Source: Bradyrhizobium sp. 149
Lineage (GTDB): Bacteria; Pseudomonadota; Alphaproteobacteria; Rhizobiales; Xanthobacteraceae
Assembly (NCBI RefSeq): GCF_023073915.1
Contig: NZ_JADPKK010000019.1
Location: forward strand, 248,001 to 312,000
Direction of reading: 5' to 3'
DNA: 64,000 nt
Below the pieces are notes generated by a model. It was not told the DNA's origin. It did no database searches and saw only the letters and a program-made list of their open reading frames with translations. The position numbers and the translations under genes are program-made. Below are positions 9,083 through 19,191 of the stretch, piece after piece; positions within the stretch are counted from its first letter, which is position 1, and each line of letters begins with the position of its first letter.

Positions 9083-10045
9083 CTACTTCGGCGACGCCGT
9101 GCCGGGCGTGGCCACGCCGCCCGTCGGCACCAAGGCTTCCGCCGTCTTGGTCGACTTGGCAGACTGCTCCGGTTCCACACCGAACCTCGCCTGGGTCTTC
9201 GGTGCAAGCTCCGCCATTGCCGGCGCCGAGATGTCAACATGCGGCAGCACGTCGGCCACGAGATCAGTCGTCACGAGATTGGTGAGCTTGAGCTCGCCCG
9301 CATCGAGCTCGTGCAAATCTTCCCACGGCGGGACGCTGAGCGCGAGCGACAGCAGATCGCCGGTACCGCCCATGTCGAACGTGTATTTGGCGAGCCGGCC
9401 GATGTCGCGCTCCACGATCATCAGGTCCTGCGCGCTGTAGCTCGCCGCCTTGGCGTCGTCGGCGCGATCACCCATCCAGATCTGGTGGACGCGGACATGG
9501 GCCGCTTCCGGCACGTAGCGCTTTTTGCCTGCCAGCAGCAGGAACACGCACATGGATTCGCAATAGGCCTCAGGCGCGACCGCCGGACGGGCCGACTGCC
9601 CGCTGCGGTTCTGAATGCTGATGCCGACCGTGGTCAAAAGTCCGAGATTGCGGAAGCGTCTGCCGAGCGTGATCGCGTCGTTGACGGAACCGCCGCTGGA
9701 ATCGAGCACCACGGTGGCGCCGCCGAGCTGGCGCCCGCGGGAGAACTCTTCGAACTCTCTGGGCGTGTCAGCGGTGATGACGCCGATCGCGCTGACCCAG
9801 CCCCGGCAATTCGGCTCGCAGGCGACCCAGCCGAACTTCATCGGCAGTTTGCGCTCTTCGAGGGCAGCACCGGCTCGGGCCGATGACCCGAATGTCGCGA
9901 CGGCGCCAGCCAGCACGACTCCACAAGCGGCGGTTCCCACCAGCAACCAGCCGCGAAGATTGAGCGCCTTCAGAAATTTCAAACTGGTCCCTTCCCCAAG
10001 CCCCAAGCCAAAGCGATTCAGGCAAGCCCCGTTCTGACGTTCCAT
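9083..10045 (-). CDS. Exported ClpP-like periplasmic protein (COG3904-type)
   Basis: A 320-residue protein with a hydrophobic N-terminal segment (LLVGTAACGVVLAGAVATF) that can act as signal or anchor. The body resembles the ClpP/crotonase-like group of exported alphaproteobacterial proteins: DSSGGSVNDAITLG, then CESMCVFLLLAG with a candidate Ser nucleophile and VRVHQIW with a candidate His. Two cysteine pairs suggest periplasmic disulfides. Protease activity is inferred only from the fold. ATG 10045 is chosen; an upstream in-frame start at 10123 would add 26 residues with no clear function. Confidence 0.7.
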   Translation of the reverse strand: MERQNGACLNRFGLGLGEGTSLKFLKALNLRGWLLVGTAACGVVLAGAVATFGSSARAGAALEERKLPMKFGWVACEPNCRGWVSAIGVITADTPREFEEFSRGRQLGGATVVLDSSGGSVNDAITLGRRFRNLGLLTTVGISIQNRSGQSARPAVAPEAYCESMCVFLLLAGKKRYVPEAAHVRVHQIWMGDRADDAKAASYSAQDLMIVERDIGRLAKYTFDMGGTGDLLSLALSVPPWEDLHELDAGELKLTNLVTTDLVADVLPHVDISAPAMAELAPKTQARFGVEPEQSAKSTKTAEALVPTGGVATPGTASPK

Positions 10046-10215
10046 GAGTCTCACATGGGCGTCACAAAAATGGTATCCGGGGGAATACAGATCGTCCATA
10101 GGTACTTGCTGCACTGCTCCCAAAAAACACGCAAAATATGGCGTACAAACAACAGCTTACAGTTCCCTGCACCGGAACCAGGCAATATCTCGCCCAGGAT
10201 CGCAGCAAAGCGCCC

Positions 10216-10560
10216 ATGAAGCATTCAGTCTGCGAGCACTGTTCTAATCCCGTCGCAGGCGCGCTCCGGCTTCCGCGCAGATTCGGCCGCGCGCTGATCT
10301 GGCTCTACCGCCACACGCTCTCGCCGCTGGTTGGTTACAATTGCCGGCACTTACCGACCTGCTCCGCCTATGGTGACGAGGCGATCGAACGGTTCGGGCT
10401 GTGGGCCGGCGGCTGGATGACGCTGGCGCGCCTGCTCCGTTGCAACCCCTTCGGCACGTCCGGCATCGACAACGTGCCCCTCACCGCGCCACAAGGCGCA
10501 CGCTGGTACTTGCCCTGGCGTTACGCGCGCTGGCGCGGCGTCAACGCGTCCCAGGCATGA
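10216..10560 (+). CDS. yidD: Membrane protein insertion efficiency factor YidD
   Basis: A 114-residue YidD protein with the family core LIWLYRHTLSPLVGYNCRHLPTCS... and later LARLLRCNPFG; the conserved cysteines are present. YidD is a small membrane-associated protein that helps YidC-dependent insertion. Unlike the usual rpmH-rnpA-yidD-yidC cluster, it stands alone here. The start is uncertain: ATG 10216 gives a family-sized protein, ATG 10138 would add 26 residues without homology that I recognise. Confidence 0.88.
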   Translation: MKHSVCEHCSNPVAGALRLPRRFGRALIWLYRHTLSPLVGYNCRHLPTCSAYGDEAIERFGLWAGGWMTLARLLRCNPFGTSGIDNVPLTAPQGARWYLPWRYARWRGVNASQA

Positions 10561-10590
10561 TGCGGCGCGTTACGCGTCGCTACCTTGAGT

Positions 10591-10615
10591 GGAACCGAAA
10601 CTCTTCCCTCGCGTT
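10591..10615 (+). promoter_or_regulatory. EcfG-type (general stress) promoter
   Basis: GGAAC at 10591-10595 and CGTT at 10612-10615 are separated by exactly 16 bp, the consensus for EcfG-dependent general stress promoters in alphaproteobacteria. The element precedes the strong ribosome binding site of the 70-residue membrane peptide by about 17 bp. Confidence 0.6.
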
Positions 10616-10645
10616 GATGTGATGCTCCCGCGGGAGGAAACAACA

Positions 10646-10858
10646 ATGCGCTGGAAAATCAGCCCTCATTTTGACTTCAGGCCTGGACCGGATTCCCGGG
10701 GTGGTTCGAGAAGCCACGACCCCAGAACACTCGATATGCTCGCGATCATAGCCCTGCTGGTGCTCGTGGCCGGCTCTGGCTGGTATCTGGCGACGAGTTT
10801 CGCCACGCCGCCAAGCACGACGGCGTTCATCGTGCCAAGCCAGAGCGTGCACTGGTAA
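10646..10858 (+). CDS. Small single-pass membrane protein, probably stress-induced
   Basis: A 70-residue protein with a polar N-terminus, one hydrophobic segment (about residues 31-51, LAIIALLVLVAGSGWYLA) and a short tail. The start is fixed by GGGAGG at 10632-10637 nine bases before ATG 10646. I know no family for it. The EcfG-type promoter directly upstream suggests induction by general stress. The stop codon abuts the stop of the convergent gene at 10859. Confidence 0.75.
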   Translation: MRWKISPHFDFRPGPDSRGGSRSHDPRTLDMLAIIALLVLVAGSGWYLATSFATPPSTTAFIVPSQSVHW

Positions 10859-12070
10859 TCAGCGGGACCAGAAAAAGCGCCCGGGCGGCGGGATCGGCTC
10901 AGGCGGACGTGGCCGCTTCGGACGCGGCGGTTTCGGCGACGGCTCGGCGGATGAGGTCGTCTCCGCGCCGGGCGCCGTCTCGCTTCCCGGCACCTTCACC
11001 GCCAGCAGCAAGTTCGATTCGTGCATCCGCCAGCGGTAGCCGACGCCGAAATCGATCGGCTGGGCGCGCGTGAACAGCGCGGCGTAGCGCTCCTGATAGC
11101 GGCCGGGGAATTCGCCGATCGGTCCGAGATAGCGGCCGAACGGGAAGAACCGCCATTGCCGCGCGTTGTAGTTCGAAAGCGGAATGCCGGAATCGTCCTG
11201 GACGATGGTCGCGCTGTTGGCGAGCAACCAGTCGCGCGCGACGGTGAAGTTGCCGGAGTGCAAGAGATAGGATGCACTCTTGATCAGGCTGTTGCCGGGG
11301 CCGAGCGTCTCGCAGAATTTCAGGAAGCCGGCTGCGCGTGCACCTGAATTGGAGAGATCGGTCGAGAAATAATACAGGGTGCGCGCTTCCCCGTCGGGGC
11401 CTGCAAAGGTGATGCGGGCGCCGCGCGTCGCGTTCGGTCCTGGATTGTCGTTGCCGACATGCATCCGGCCCTTGTCGTCGAGCGCGACCATCTCGACGTT
11501 GCGGATGGTCTTGCCGGAGCGGGCGAGGAAGACATAGAGGATCGGCAAGGTGCCGTTGACCTGGTTGGCGTGCAGGTCGACCTTCATCTGCTTCGTGATG
11601 AAGAAGGAAAAACTCAGGATCGAGCCGAGCGAGCGCTCGACATTGTAGAGCGCGGCGCCGACCGAACCGCGCGGCAGCCGCGTCAGGTCAGGCACCGCAC
11701 CGACCGGCTCCAGCGCGCCGAGCACGTAAGTGCTGGCCTTCGAATAAAAGGCGTTGGCATAGAGGAAGTCGGGGCCACTGAACAAATAAAACATGGTCGG
11801 CCTGGGCGCCGCCAGATTGACGTCGGCCCAGTTGCGGATCTTCGAGAGCTGGCGCTGCTCGAGCTGGGCGAAGGCGCCGTCGAGGAACCTTGCGTGGCGC
11901 TGCCAGCCCGGATCCTTCGTGAGTGGCACCAGCGGCGAATCCGCCGAAGGCTGCATGCCCGCGAGGAAGCGCGCGATGTCGTCGAAGGTTGCGTCGGCGG
12001 CACGCGCGGACGAAACGGCCGCAGCCAGCAAGACGAGGGCGACGGCCGCAATTCTCATGGGTCGAAACAT
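10859..12070 (-). CDS. Exported hypothetical protein, partner of the permease
   Basis: A 403-residue protein with a signal peptide (VALVLLAAAVSSARA, cleavage about residue 24). The body has no motif I can name; recognisable blocks are MFYLFSGPDFLYANAF near residue 90 and GVGYRWRMHESNLLLAVK near the end. The last 45 residues are Pro/Arg-rich (PKPPRPKRPRPPEP). It starts 2 bp after the stop of the amino-acid permease, so the two are translated as one operon, and it may act in the periplasm with that transporter. ATG 12058 is an alternative start. Confidence 0.75.
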   Translation of the reverse strand: MFRPMRIAAVALVLLAAAVSSARAADATFDDIARFLAGMQPSADSPLVPLTKDPGWQRHARFLDGAFAQLEQRQLSKIRNWADVNLAAPRPTMFYLFSGPDFLYANAFYSKASTYVLGALEPVGAVPDLTRLPRGSVGAALYNVERSLGSILSFSFFITKQMKVDLHANQVNGTLPILYVFLARSGKTIRNVEMVALDDKGRMHVGNDNPGPNATRGARITFAGPDGEARTLYYFSTDLSNSGARAAGFLKFCETLGPGNSLIKSASYLLHSGNFTVARDWLLANSATIVQDDSGIPLSNYNARQWRFFPFGRYLGPIGEFPGRYQERYAALFTRAQPIDFGVGYRWRMHESNLLLAVKVPGSETAPGAETTSSAEPSPKPPRPKRPRPPEPIPPPGRFFWSR

Positions 12071-12072
12071 GT

Positions 12073-13440
12073 CTATTCGCGATGTGATGAAGTGCCAGCG
12101 GCGACCGGCCGCCTGCGGAAAACAGCATAAATCAACAGGCCCGAGAGCATGACCAGCATCCCCGCCAGCGACTGCACGGGCCGCTCGGTCAACAAATAGT
12201 ACATCATGAACGCGGTCACGAGCAGGAAAACGAGCGGCGTGAACGGGTATCCCCAAGCGCGATAGGGCCGCGGCAAATCGGGATCCGTAATGCGCAGCTT
12301 GATGACGCCGGCGACCGTGAAGAACGAGCAGAACAGCAACGCAAACTGGATGAAATCGAGTACCGCCTCGAAGCTGCGCGTGAACAGCAGCAGATTGGCC
12401 ACGGCGAGCTGAAACAGGATGGCATAGGCAGGCGCGCCGCGCACCGACCTCTGCGAGAACACGCGCAGCGCCGGAATATCCTCCCCCATCGTCATCATCA
12501 CGCGCGGACCGATCCACATCATCGCGCTGATCGAGGAGATCAGGCCAAAACAGATCATCGCGCCGACGATCCGGCCGCCGAGATTGCCGAAGATCGCGCT
12601 GCCGGCGACGCTGGCGACGTCGATCTGACCGGCAAGCGCGCCGACCGGTGTAGAATAGAGAAACACCGCATTCAGCGCCACGTAGAGCACGAGCACGATC
12701 AGCGTGCCCGCGAGCAGCGCACGCGGCAGGTCCCGCTGCGGCATGTTCATCTCGCCGATGATGTAGGTTGCGGCATTCCAGCCCGAGAACGAATACATCA
12801 CGAATACGAGCCCGATCGCGAAGGGCGCGCTGACGATATGCGCAAGATCGCCCGCCTGCGGCGTGAAGGCGATCGGCTGCGGCACGCCGACGATGAAGCC
12901 GGCAACCAGGAAGGCAACGATCAGCACGACCTTCAGGATGGTCGAGATCAACTGGAACGACGAGGAGTGCCTGACGCCGGTCAATTGCACTAGCGAGACC
13001 AGCCACACCACGGCGATGGCGAGCGGGATCGGCGGCAGATCGGGGATGACCGATTTGGCGTATTCGCCAAAGGCCATCGCGGCGAGCGCGACGGGTGCTG
13101 CAAAGCCGACCGTCGCCGACACCCAGCCGGCGAGAAAGCCGAAGGCGGGATGATAGGCGCGGCCGAGGAAATTGTACTCGCCGCTCGAGCGCGGAAACAT
13201 CGCGCCGAGCTCGCTGTAGGAGAACACCCCGCACAGCGCGACGATGCCGCCGACGGTCCACAGCAAGAGGATCGAAAAACCGGACGGGATGTCCTTGACC
13301 TGGAAGCCGAGGCTGGTGAAGACGCCGACCCCAATCATATCGGCCACGACGATGGCGGTTGCGACCAGAACGGAGACCCCCGCCCCGCTTCCGGTCAGCC
13401 GGCCGGTCCAGGGCGCAGCACCCGCATCTGATGCCGTCAT
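12073..13440 (-). CDS. APC-family amino acid permease
   Basis: A 455-residue protein with about twelve hydrophobic helices. The first helix carries the APC signature GVGVFTSLGFQ after the polar N-terminus, and helix 6 has FVMYSFSGWNAATYI. Such permeases import amino acids or exchange them for amines; substrate cannot be read from the sequence. ATG 13440 has a GAGG ribosome site nine bases upstream and is preferred to longer starts. It is the first gene of a two-gene operon. Confidence 0.88.
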   Translation of the reverse strand: MTASDAGAAPWTGRLTGSGAGVSVLVATAIVVADMIGVGVFTSLGFQVKDIPSGFSILLLWTVGGIVALCGVFSYSELGAMFPRSSGEYNFLGRAYHPAFGFLAGWVSATVGFAAPVALAAMAFGEYAKSVIPDLPPIPLAIAVVWLVSLVQLTGVRHSSSFQLISTILKVVLIVAFLVAGFIVGVPQPIAFTPQAGDLAHIVSAPFAIGLVFVMYSFSGWNAATYIIGEMNMPQRDLPRALLAGTLIVLVLYVALNAVFLYSTPVGALAGQIDVASVAGSAIFGNLGGRIVGAMICFGLISSISAMMWIGPRVMMTMGEDIPALRVFSQRSVRGAPAYAILFQLAVANLLLFTRSFEAVLDFIQFALLFCSFFTVAGVIKLRITDPDLPRPYRAWGYPFTPLVFLLVTAFMMYYLLTERPVQSLAGMLVMLSGLLIYAVFRRRPVAAGTSSHRE

Positions 13441-13750
13441 TGGGGTCCTCAACCTCAGGCGTAACGCCTCGTGGGAAGGCATCGTGCAGTTTGGTCCAGT
13501 CAATTCAAGCAGGGTTAACAAGGGTTAAATGAGGCGCACAAAATCGGTAGTTAAACACCATTACTGCACGATCTTGGGCGATAAACCTTCGTAAACACCG
13601 GGATACCCCGTTTCCCTTCCCCACAATCACGACACGATTGCGTGGTCCCTTTGAGCGTTCCGGATGTGGGGAAGTTTCTCCGGACACTTAACGTCGCCTA
13701 AACGCCCATCGGCTCAATTGCCTTTAATGATTGCCGATGGACTTGTGGTC
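13441..13750. other. Intergenic region between divergent genes
   Basis: This 310-bp stretch separates the permease and the exported hydrolase. It holds TTAA-N6-TTAA at 13517-13530, one base short of CtrA spacing, and TTAA-N7-TAAA near 13688-13702, one mismatch from a CtrA box. No open frame in it looks real. Confidence 0.5.
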
Positions 13751-15097
13751 ATGACTTGGGGTCATGGGTGGATGGTCGGGGCCGTTCCGAAACTGAGAGC
13801 TGACATTCGCGCCGACCGGACCAGGTCCGGCGCGCGCGGTCGTGCGCTTCGGATGGCTCTGATCTCAGGCTTGGTGCCGCTGTCGCTCACACTGGTTCAA
13901 TGCGGCCAGGCGCCCAATCCGGCAGCGCTCGCAGCGAACTCACAGGCCAACGTCCAGGTCGTTGCGAAGACAAACCAGCACGTCGCAAGCAGCGACACGT
14001 TCGAGGATCGCTTCCCGGCCCCCCAGTTCAGGGAGCGCTTCCCATCCGCGAGCGAAGGTTTTCTGCAGCGGCAGATGTCCGACTTCTCACCGAAGCGCGC
14101 CGTACAGCAGCAGCCACAGCCGGAGCAGGCGCCTTACAAAGTCGCTTCGCTCGCGCCGCAGGCCCCCTACCAGCGACCGGCGCGCGAGGACCTGACAACG
14201 CTCGTCAGCATGAAGTCGTCAGCCTTCCCCTATTTCGGCAACAACCCCGCCTCCGACGCGCCGTTCCTCAACATCTCCAAGGGCAACCGCCGCGGCCACC
14301 GCAGCTATTCCGGACGCGTGTTCTGGCAGGACGAGACCTACAGCGATAACCGCGTCCTGATGCACGTGCCCGAACATTTCGACGTGCGAAAGCCAGGCGT
14401 GATCGTGGTGTTCTTCCACGGCAATGGCGCAACGCTCGAGCGCGACGTGCGTGATCGGCAGCTGGTGCCGCAGCAGGTCACCGATTCCGGCGCCAACGCC
14501 ATCCTGCTTGCGCCGCAAATGGCGGTTGACGCCGCCGATTCCAGCGCCGGCAAATTCTGGCAGGCCGGCGGCCTCAAGCGCTTCCTGGAAGAATCCGCGA
14601 ACCATCTGGCCCGGCTCACCGGCGATCCGAACAGCGCCCGCGCCTTCGCCGACATGCCGGTCGTGATCGTTGGCTACAGCGGCGGCTTCCTGCCGACGGC
14701 CTGGAGCCTCGAGGTCGGCGGTATCAGCGACCGGGTCCGCGGCGTCGTGCTGCTCGACGCCGTCTACGGCGAAATGGACAAGTTCGCCTCATGGATCGAG
14801 AGCCACCGCTCCGGCTTCTTCGTCAGCTCCTACACCCGCCACACCGCGCGGCGCGACCGCGAGCTGATGAGCATGCTGCGGCAGAAGGGCATCAGCGTCT
14901 CCGAGGACATGGACGGCCCGTTGCGCCCGGGCAGCGTGGTGTTCGTCGAAACCGGGGACGGCATCACCCACCGCGAGTATGTGACCCGAGCCTGGACGCG
15001 CGACCCGCTCAAGGACATCCTGGTGAAGATGTCGGCGACGCCATCACTCGCGCTCACGCGCGTGGCCTCCACCAATCCGTCTGCATCGAGCCGGTAA
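13751..15097 (+). CDS. Exported or lipid-anchored alpha/beta hydrolase
   Basis: About 448 residues from ATG 13751; the start is uncertain (13727 and 13772 are alternatives). A hydrophobic segment ends in SLTLVQC, a possible lipobox that would give a lipoprotein. A Gln/Pro-rich linker follows. The catalytic domain shows VVFFHGNGATLE (oxyanion region) and the nucleophile elbow VGYSGG; the His is probably in DGITHREYV. Esterase, lipase or peptidase activity is possible. The gene stands alone, divergent from the permease operon. Confidence 0.75.
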   Translation: MTWGHGWMVGAVPKLRADIRADRTRSGARGRALRMALISGLVPLSLTLVQCGQAPNPAALAANSQANVQVVAKTNQHVASSDTFEDRFPAPQFRERFPSASEGFLQRQMSDFSPKRAVQQQPQPEQAPYKVASLAPQAPYQRPAREDLTTLVSMKSSAFPYFGNNPASDAPFLNISKGNRRGHRSYSGRVFWQDETYSDNRVLMHVPEHFDVRKPGVIVVFFHGNGATLERDVRDRQLVPQQVTDSGANAILLAPQMAVDAADSSAGKFWQAGGLKRFLEESANHLARLTGDPNSARAFADMPVVIVGYSGGFLPTAWSLEVGGISDRVRGVVLLDAVYGEMDKFASWIESHRSGFFVSSYTRHTARRDRELMSMLRQKGISVSEDMDGPLRPGSVVFVETGDGITHREYVTRAWTRDPLKDILVKMSATPSLALTRVASTNPSASSR

Positions 15098-15165
15098 GCT
15101 CACGGTATTGCGCCAGTCGGTATTTAGCCAAGCCTGCCTACAACTGTCCCAACCCCTGATCTGGC

Positions 15166-15567
15166 TCAGGTTTTTGGCAGCTTCGGAATGCTCTCGGCAA
15201 AGCCGTTGAAGCAGGCCAGCCGCTCGTCCTCTTCCTTGAAGAAACGGCAATCGGCGTAGCCCTTGGCCTTCGCCGGCTTCGGCTTCGGCGCCGGTGCGAT
15301 CACCGCGTCGTAGCAATTGAGCCGGTCCTTGGTGCCGTCATCGAGATCGAGGCAGGCCTGGAGCCGCGCCGCGATCGATTGCGGCTTGCCCTTCGACGCC
15401 GCAGCCGGCTTCGCCGCGGCCTCCTTGGTGCCCGCCGGAGTGCCCGCTTTAGCCCCCTTGGGCTTGACCTGCACCAACGGCTTGTCCCCGACCATTGGTG
15501 GCTTGTCGGCTTGCGCGAAAGCGGAGGCTGAATAGAGCACCGCGGCAACCGCCAGAATCATCCTCAT
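15166..15567 (-). CDS. Small exported protein with paired Cys motifs
   Basis: A 133-residue protein with a signal peptide (MILAVAAVLYSASAFA) and a Lys/Pro/Ala-rich middle. The C-terminal half has two related motifs, ACLDLDDGTKDRLNCYDA and a later CRFF...ERLACFNGF, each with a Cys pair and a short acidic loop, probably disulfide-bonded in the periplasm. Function unknown. ATG 15567 is chosen because it begins the signal peptide. Confidence 0.7.
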   Translation of the reverse strand: MRMILAVAAVLYSASAFAQADKPPMVGDKPLVQVKPKGAKAGTPAGTKEAAAKPAAASKGKPQSIAARLQACLDLDDGTKDRLNCYDAVIAPAPKPKPAKAKGYADCRFFKEEDERLACFNGFAESIPKLPKT

Positions 15568-15658
15568 CTCAGTCAACTCTCTTTGGTCCCATGACCGGCC
15601 TTCTAGCGCCCCGGCGCGCCGTTTGCCAAGCACCTTGCGCACACGAACACGCTTCCGT

Positions 15659-16831
15659 TCAGGCCGGGGCGGCAGTTGCCGGCCGGCTGCGGGTCATGAT
15701 CACCAGGATCAGCGCCAGCACGACGAACCCGACCGCGACGAAGCCGAGCGTATGCAGGAGCTCGCGGGCGAACAGCAGTCCGCCGACGGCAGAGCCGACC
15801 ACCTGGCCGATATAGAGGACGGAGGTGTTGAGTGCGACGGTCGCCGATGCGAGCTGTGGCGCGGCCGAGACCAGCCGCACCTGCTGCATCGAGTTGGTCG
15901 AGGCAAAGCCGAGGCCCCAGATCGCGACTGCCCCCGCCATCAACACGAACGTGCCGGCGCCGAGTGCCCAGCCCGTGATTCCCGCAAGCAGCAAGCAGGT
16001 GAACAGCAGCGAGGTGCGATAGGGTCCCGAGGTGTCGACGATGCGCGTCGCGATGACAACGCCGAGGAAGCCGCAGACGCCATAGAGAGCGAACACCATG
16101 CCGATTGCATCGGGCCCTGCGCCGGTCAGCTTCTTGAGCAACGGGCCCATGAAGGTGAACACCACGAACTGCCCGGACATCTGCAACATCGTGATCGCAA
16201 GCAGCATCAGGATCATCCTATTGCGGCTGACCGCGCTCCAGGTCTTCAGGTCCACCGGCGTCCCCTTCAACCCGGCCGGCAGCCGCATCAGCAACAGCAG
16301 CAAGCTGACGCAACCGAGGGCGCCGATCCCGCCATAGGCCGCGCGCCAGCCATAGCGGCTGGCGATGAAGGTGATCAGCGGCAGGCCGACGGCGGCTGCG
16401 AGCGACCAGCCGAGAAAAATGTAGGCTATCGTACTGCCGCGACGCGCCGCCGGCACGATCAACGCCGCCGTGCCGGCGGCCTGTGGCGTATAGAGCGCGC
16501 CGACCGCGAGCATCACCAGGCGGATGACGAGGAGGCTTGCATAGTCGGGCGCAAAGGCAGAGGCGAGATTGCCAATAGCGAGCACCGCCAGCGTCGTGGT
16601 GAGTAGCGTCCGGCGCTCGATCCGGCTGGTGAGCCAGGCCGTCAGCGGCGAGCCGATGCACAGGATGATGGCGCCGAAGGTGATCAGGAGCCCGGCCGCA
16701 TGGATGCTGACGTCGAGCCCGGTCGCCAATTCCGGCAGCATTCCCGCCGGTGCCAATACCGAGCAGCCAGTGACGAGATTGCCGAGCATCAGGGCGGTTG
16801 GGGCGAAACGGCCGGCACGTGTATTTTCCAT
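15659..16831 (-). CDS. MFS transporter, drug/sugar efflux type
   Basis: A 390-residue protein with twelve hydrophobic helices. The loop between helices 2 and 3 (GSPLTAWLTSRIERRTLL) is the MFS motif A region, and the overall pattern resembles the AraJ/YdhP-type proton-coupled efflux group. Substrate unknown. ATG 16831 fits. It is divergent from thrS, with 185 bp between them. Confidence 0.85.
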   Translation of the reverse strand: MENTRAGRFAPTALMLGNLVTGCSVLAPAGMLPELATGLDVSIHAAGLLITFGAIILCIGSPLTAWLTSRIERRTLLTTTLAVLAIGNLASAFAPDYASLLVIRLVMLAVGALYTPQAAGTAALIVPAARRGSTIAYIFLGWSLAAAVGLPLITFIASRYGWRAAYGGIGALGCVSLLLLLMRLPAGLKGTPVDLKTWSAVSRNRMILMLLAITMLQMSGQFVVFTFMGPLLKKLTGAGPDAIGMVFALYGVCGFLGVVIATRIVDTSGPYRTSLLFTCLLLAGITGWALGAGTFVLMAGAVAIWGLGFASTNSMQQVRLVSAAPQLASATVALNTSVLYIGQVVGSAVGGLLFARELLHTLGFVAVGFVVLALILVIMTRSRPATAAPA

Positions 16832-17016
16832 GCAAACGCATGTAGAGCAGGCCCGCGACCGGTTAAAGGGCGTCGCCCGGAATAGTTCGTGCGGCGCCCC
16901 GGCTTTTGCGCGCCAGTTTCTTGGAAATGCCGGATTGCGCAGGCCGAATCGCCTGATATATCGCTCGTTCCCGCTTACCTGCGCTCGTTCGCAGGAGTGA
17001 GCCTCAGGAGAAAGCC

Positions 17017-19098
17017 ATGACCGACCAGCCCCAGGACTCGTCCAAGGACCCGTCCAAGCCCGAACAGCCCAAGTCCGAATCCGGCTTCCAGTACAGCCTC
17101 AGCAATTTGAGGCCCGTGACGCCACCGGAAAAAATCACTCTCACCTTTCCGGACGGCGCCCGGCGCGAATACGCCAAGAGCATCACCGGCCTCGAACTCG
17201 CCAAGGGCATTTCGCCGTCGCTGGCCAAGCGTACGGTCGCGATGGCGCTCGACGGCGTGGTCTGCGACCTCGATGATCCCATCGAAGCTGATGCCAGGAT
17301 CGAGCTGATCAACCGCGACGATCCGCGCGCGCTCGAGCTGATCCGCCATGACTGCGCCCACGTGCTCGCCGAAGCCGTGCAGACGCTGTGGCCGGGCACC
17401 CAGGTCACCATCGGTCCCGTGATCGAGAACGGCTTCTACTACGATTTCTTCCGCAACGAGCCGTTCACGCCGGAAGACTTTGCCGCGATCGAGAAGAAGA
17501 TGCGCGAGCTCATCGCGCGGGACAAACCTTTTACGAAGGAGGTTTGGGATCGCGAAAAGACCAAGCAGGTGTTCCGCGACAAGGGCGAGGCGTTCAAGGT
17601 CGAGCTGGTCGACGCCATCCCCGGCAACGAGCCGATCAAGATCTATTACCAGGGCGACTGGTTCGATCTTTGCCGCGGCCCGCACATGACCTCGACCGGC
17701 AAGGTCGGCAACGCCTTCAAGCTGATGAAGGTGGCCGGTGCCTATTGGCGCGGCGACAGCAACAACCCGATGCTGACCCGCATCTACGGCACGGCGTTCG
17801 CCAAGCAGGAGGACCTCGATGCGTATCTGAAGCAGATCGAGGAAGCGGAAAAGCGCGACCATCGCAAGCTCGGGCGCGAGCTCGACCTCTTCCACTTCCA
17901 GGAGGAAGGCCCGGGCGTCGTGTTCTGGCACGCCAAGGGCTGGACCATCTTCCAGCAGCTGATCGCCTATATGCGGCGGCGCCTGACCGGCGACTACAGC
18001 GAGGTCAACGCCCCGCAGATCCTCGACAAGTCGCTGTGGGAGACCTCCGGCCATTGGGGCTGGTACCGCGAGAACATGTTCGCGGCGCAGTCGGCCGGCG
18101 ACGAGGCCGAGGACAAGCGCTGGTTTGCGCTGAAGCCGATGAACTGCCCCGGCCACGTGCAGATCTTCAAGCACGGCCTGAAGAGCTACCGCGACCTGCC
18201 GCTGCGCCTCGCCGAGTTCGGCGTGGTACACCGCTACGAGCCGTCCGGCGCGATGCATGGCTTGATGCGCGTGCGCGGCTTCACCCAGGACGACGCCCAC
18301 ATCTTCTGCATGGAGGACCAGCTCGCCGACGAATGCCTGAAGATCAACGAGCTGATCCTGTCGACCTACGCCGATTTCGGCTTCACCGGCGATCTCACCG
18401 TGAAGCTGTCGACCCGGCCGGAAAAGCGCGTCGGCACCGACGCGATGTGGGATCACGCCGAGCGCGTGATGGCGACGGTGCTGCGCGAGATCCAGTCGCA
18501 GAACAATCACATCAAGACAGAGATCAATCCGGGCGAAGGCGCCTTCTACGGGCCGAAGTTCGAATATGTGCTGCGCGATGCGATCGGCCGCGACTGGCAG
18601 TGCGGCACCACGCAGGTCGACTTCAACCTGCCGGAACGATTCGGTGCGTTCTACATCGACCACGACAGCGGCAAGAAGCCGCCGGTCATGGTGCACCGCG
18701 CGATCTGCGGTTCGATGGAGCGCTTCATCGGCATCCTGATCGAGCACTATGCCGGCAACTTCCCGCTCTGGCTGTCGCCGGTGCAGGTGGTGGTCACCAC
18801 CATCACCTCGGAAGCCGACGAATACGCCAAACAGGTTCTGGAACAGGTCCGGCGTGCGGGGCTTCGGGCCGAGATCGACCTGCGCAACGAAAAGATCAAC
18901 TACAAGGTCCGCGAGCACTCGCTGGCCAAGATCCCGGCGCTGCTCGTCGTCGGCAAGAAAGAGGCCGAGACGCAGTCGGTCTCGATCCGGCGGCTCGGCA
19001 GCGACGGGCAGAGCGTGATGACGACGGTGGAGGCGCTCGCCGCGCTGGTCGAGGAGGCCACCCCGCCGGATGTGAAGCGGGCGCGGGACGCGGCCTGA
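17017..19098 (+). CDS. thrS: Threonyl-tRNA synthetase
   Basis: Charges tRNA-Thr with threonine. The 693-residue class II synthetase has an N-terminal extension of about 40 residues, a TGS domain ([15 protein letters not shown]), the editing domain ([16 protein letters not shown]-like [14 protein letters not shown]), the catalytic core with [10 protein letters not shown] and [18 protein letters not shown], motif 3 around [15 protein letters not shown], and the anticodon-binding domain after residue 590. ATG 17017 has AGGAG eight bases upstream. A CTGCG-CTCGTT-CGCAG hairpin lies in the leader (about 16979-16994). Confidence 0.97.
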   Translation: MTDQPQDSSKDPSKPEQPKSESGFQYSLSNLRPVTPPEKITLTFPDGARREYAKSITGLELAKGISPSLAKRTVAMALDGVVCDLDDPIEADARIELINRDDPRALELIRHDCAHVLAEAVQTLWPGTQVTIGPVIENGFYYDFFRNEPFTPEDFAAIEKKMRELIARDKPFTKEVWDREKTKQVFRDKGEAFKVELVDAIPGNEPIKIYYQGDWFDLCRGPHMTSTGKVGNAFKLMKVAGAYWRGDSNNPMLTRIYGTAFAKQEDLDAYLKQIEEAEKRDHRKLGRELDLFHFQEEGPGVVFWHAKGWTIFQQLIAYMRRRLTGDYSEVNAPQILDKSLWETSGHWGWYRENMFAAQSAGDEAEDKRWFALKPMNCPGHVQIFKHGLKSYRDLPLRLAEFGVVHRYEPSGAMHGLMRVRGFTQDDAHIFCMEDQLADECLKINELILSTYADFGFTGDLTVKLSTRPEKRVGTDAMWDHAERVMATVLREIQSQNNHIKTEINPGEGAFYGPKFEYVLRDAIGRDWQCGTTQVDFNLPERFGAFYIDHDSGKKPPVMVHRAICGSMERFIGILIEHYAGNFPLWLSPVQVVVTTITSEADEYAKQVLEQVRRAGLRAEIDLRNEKINYKVREHSLAKIPALLVVGKKEAETQSVSIRRLGSDGQSVMTTVEALAALVEEATPPDVKRARDAA

Positions 19099-19191
19099 CT
19101 TCTGAAATCGGTCTAAACTCGCTTTCGGTTGCGGGCGTGCATTCCTATGTGGGGACTGCACGCCCGACGACCAGCCGAAGAGGAAACCGCA

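Noticed and set aside
13517..13530. TTAA-N6-TTAA near the permease gene
   Set aside because: Spacing is one base short of the CtrA consensus.
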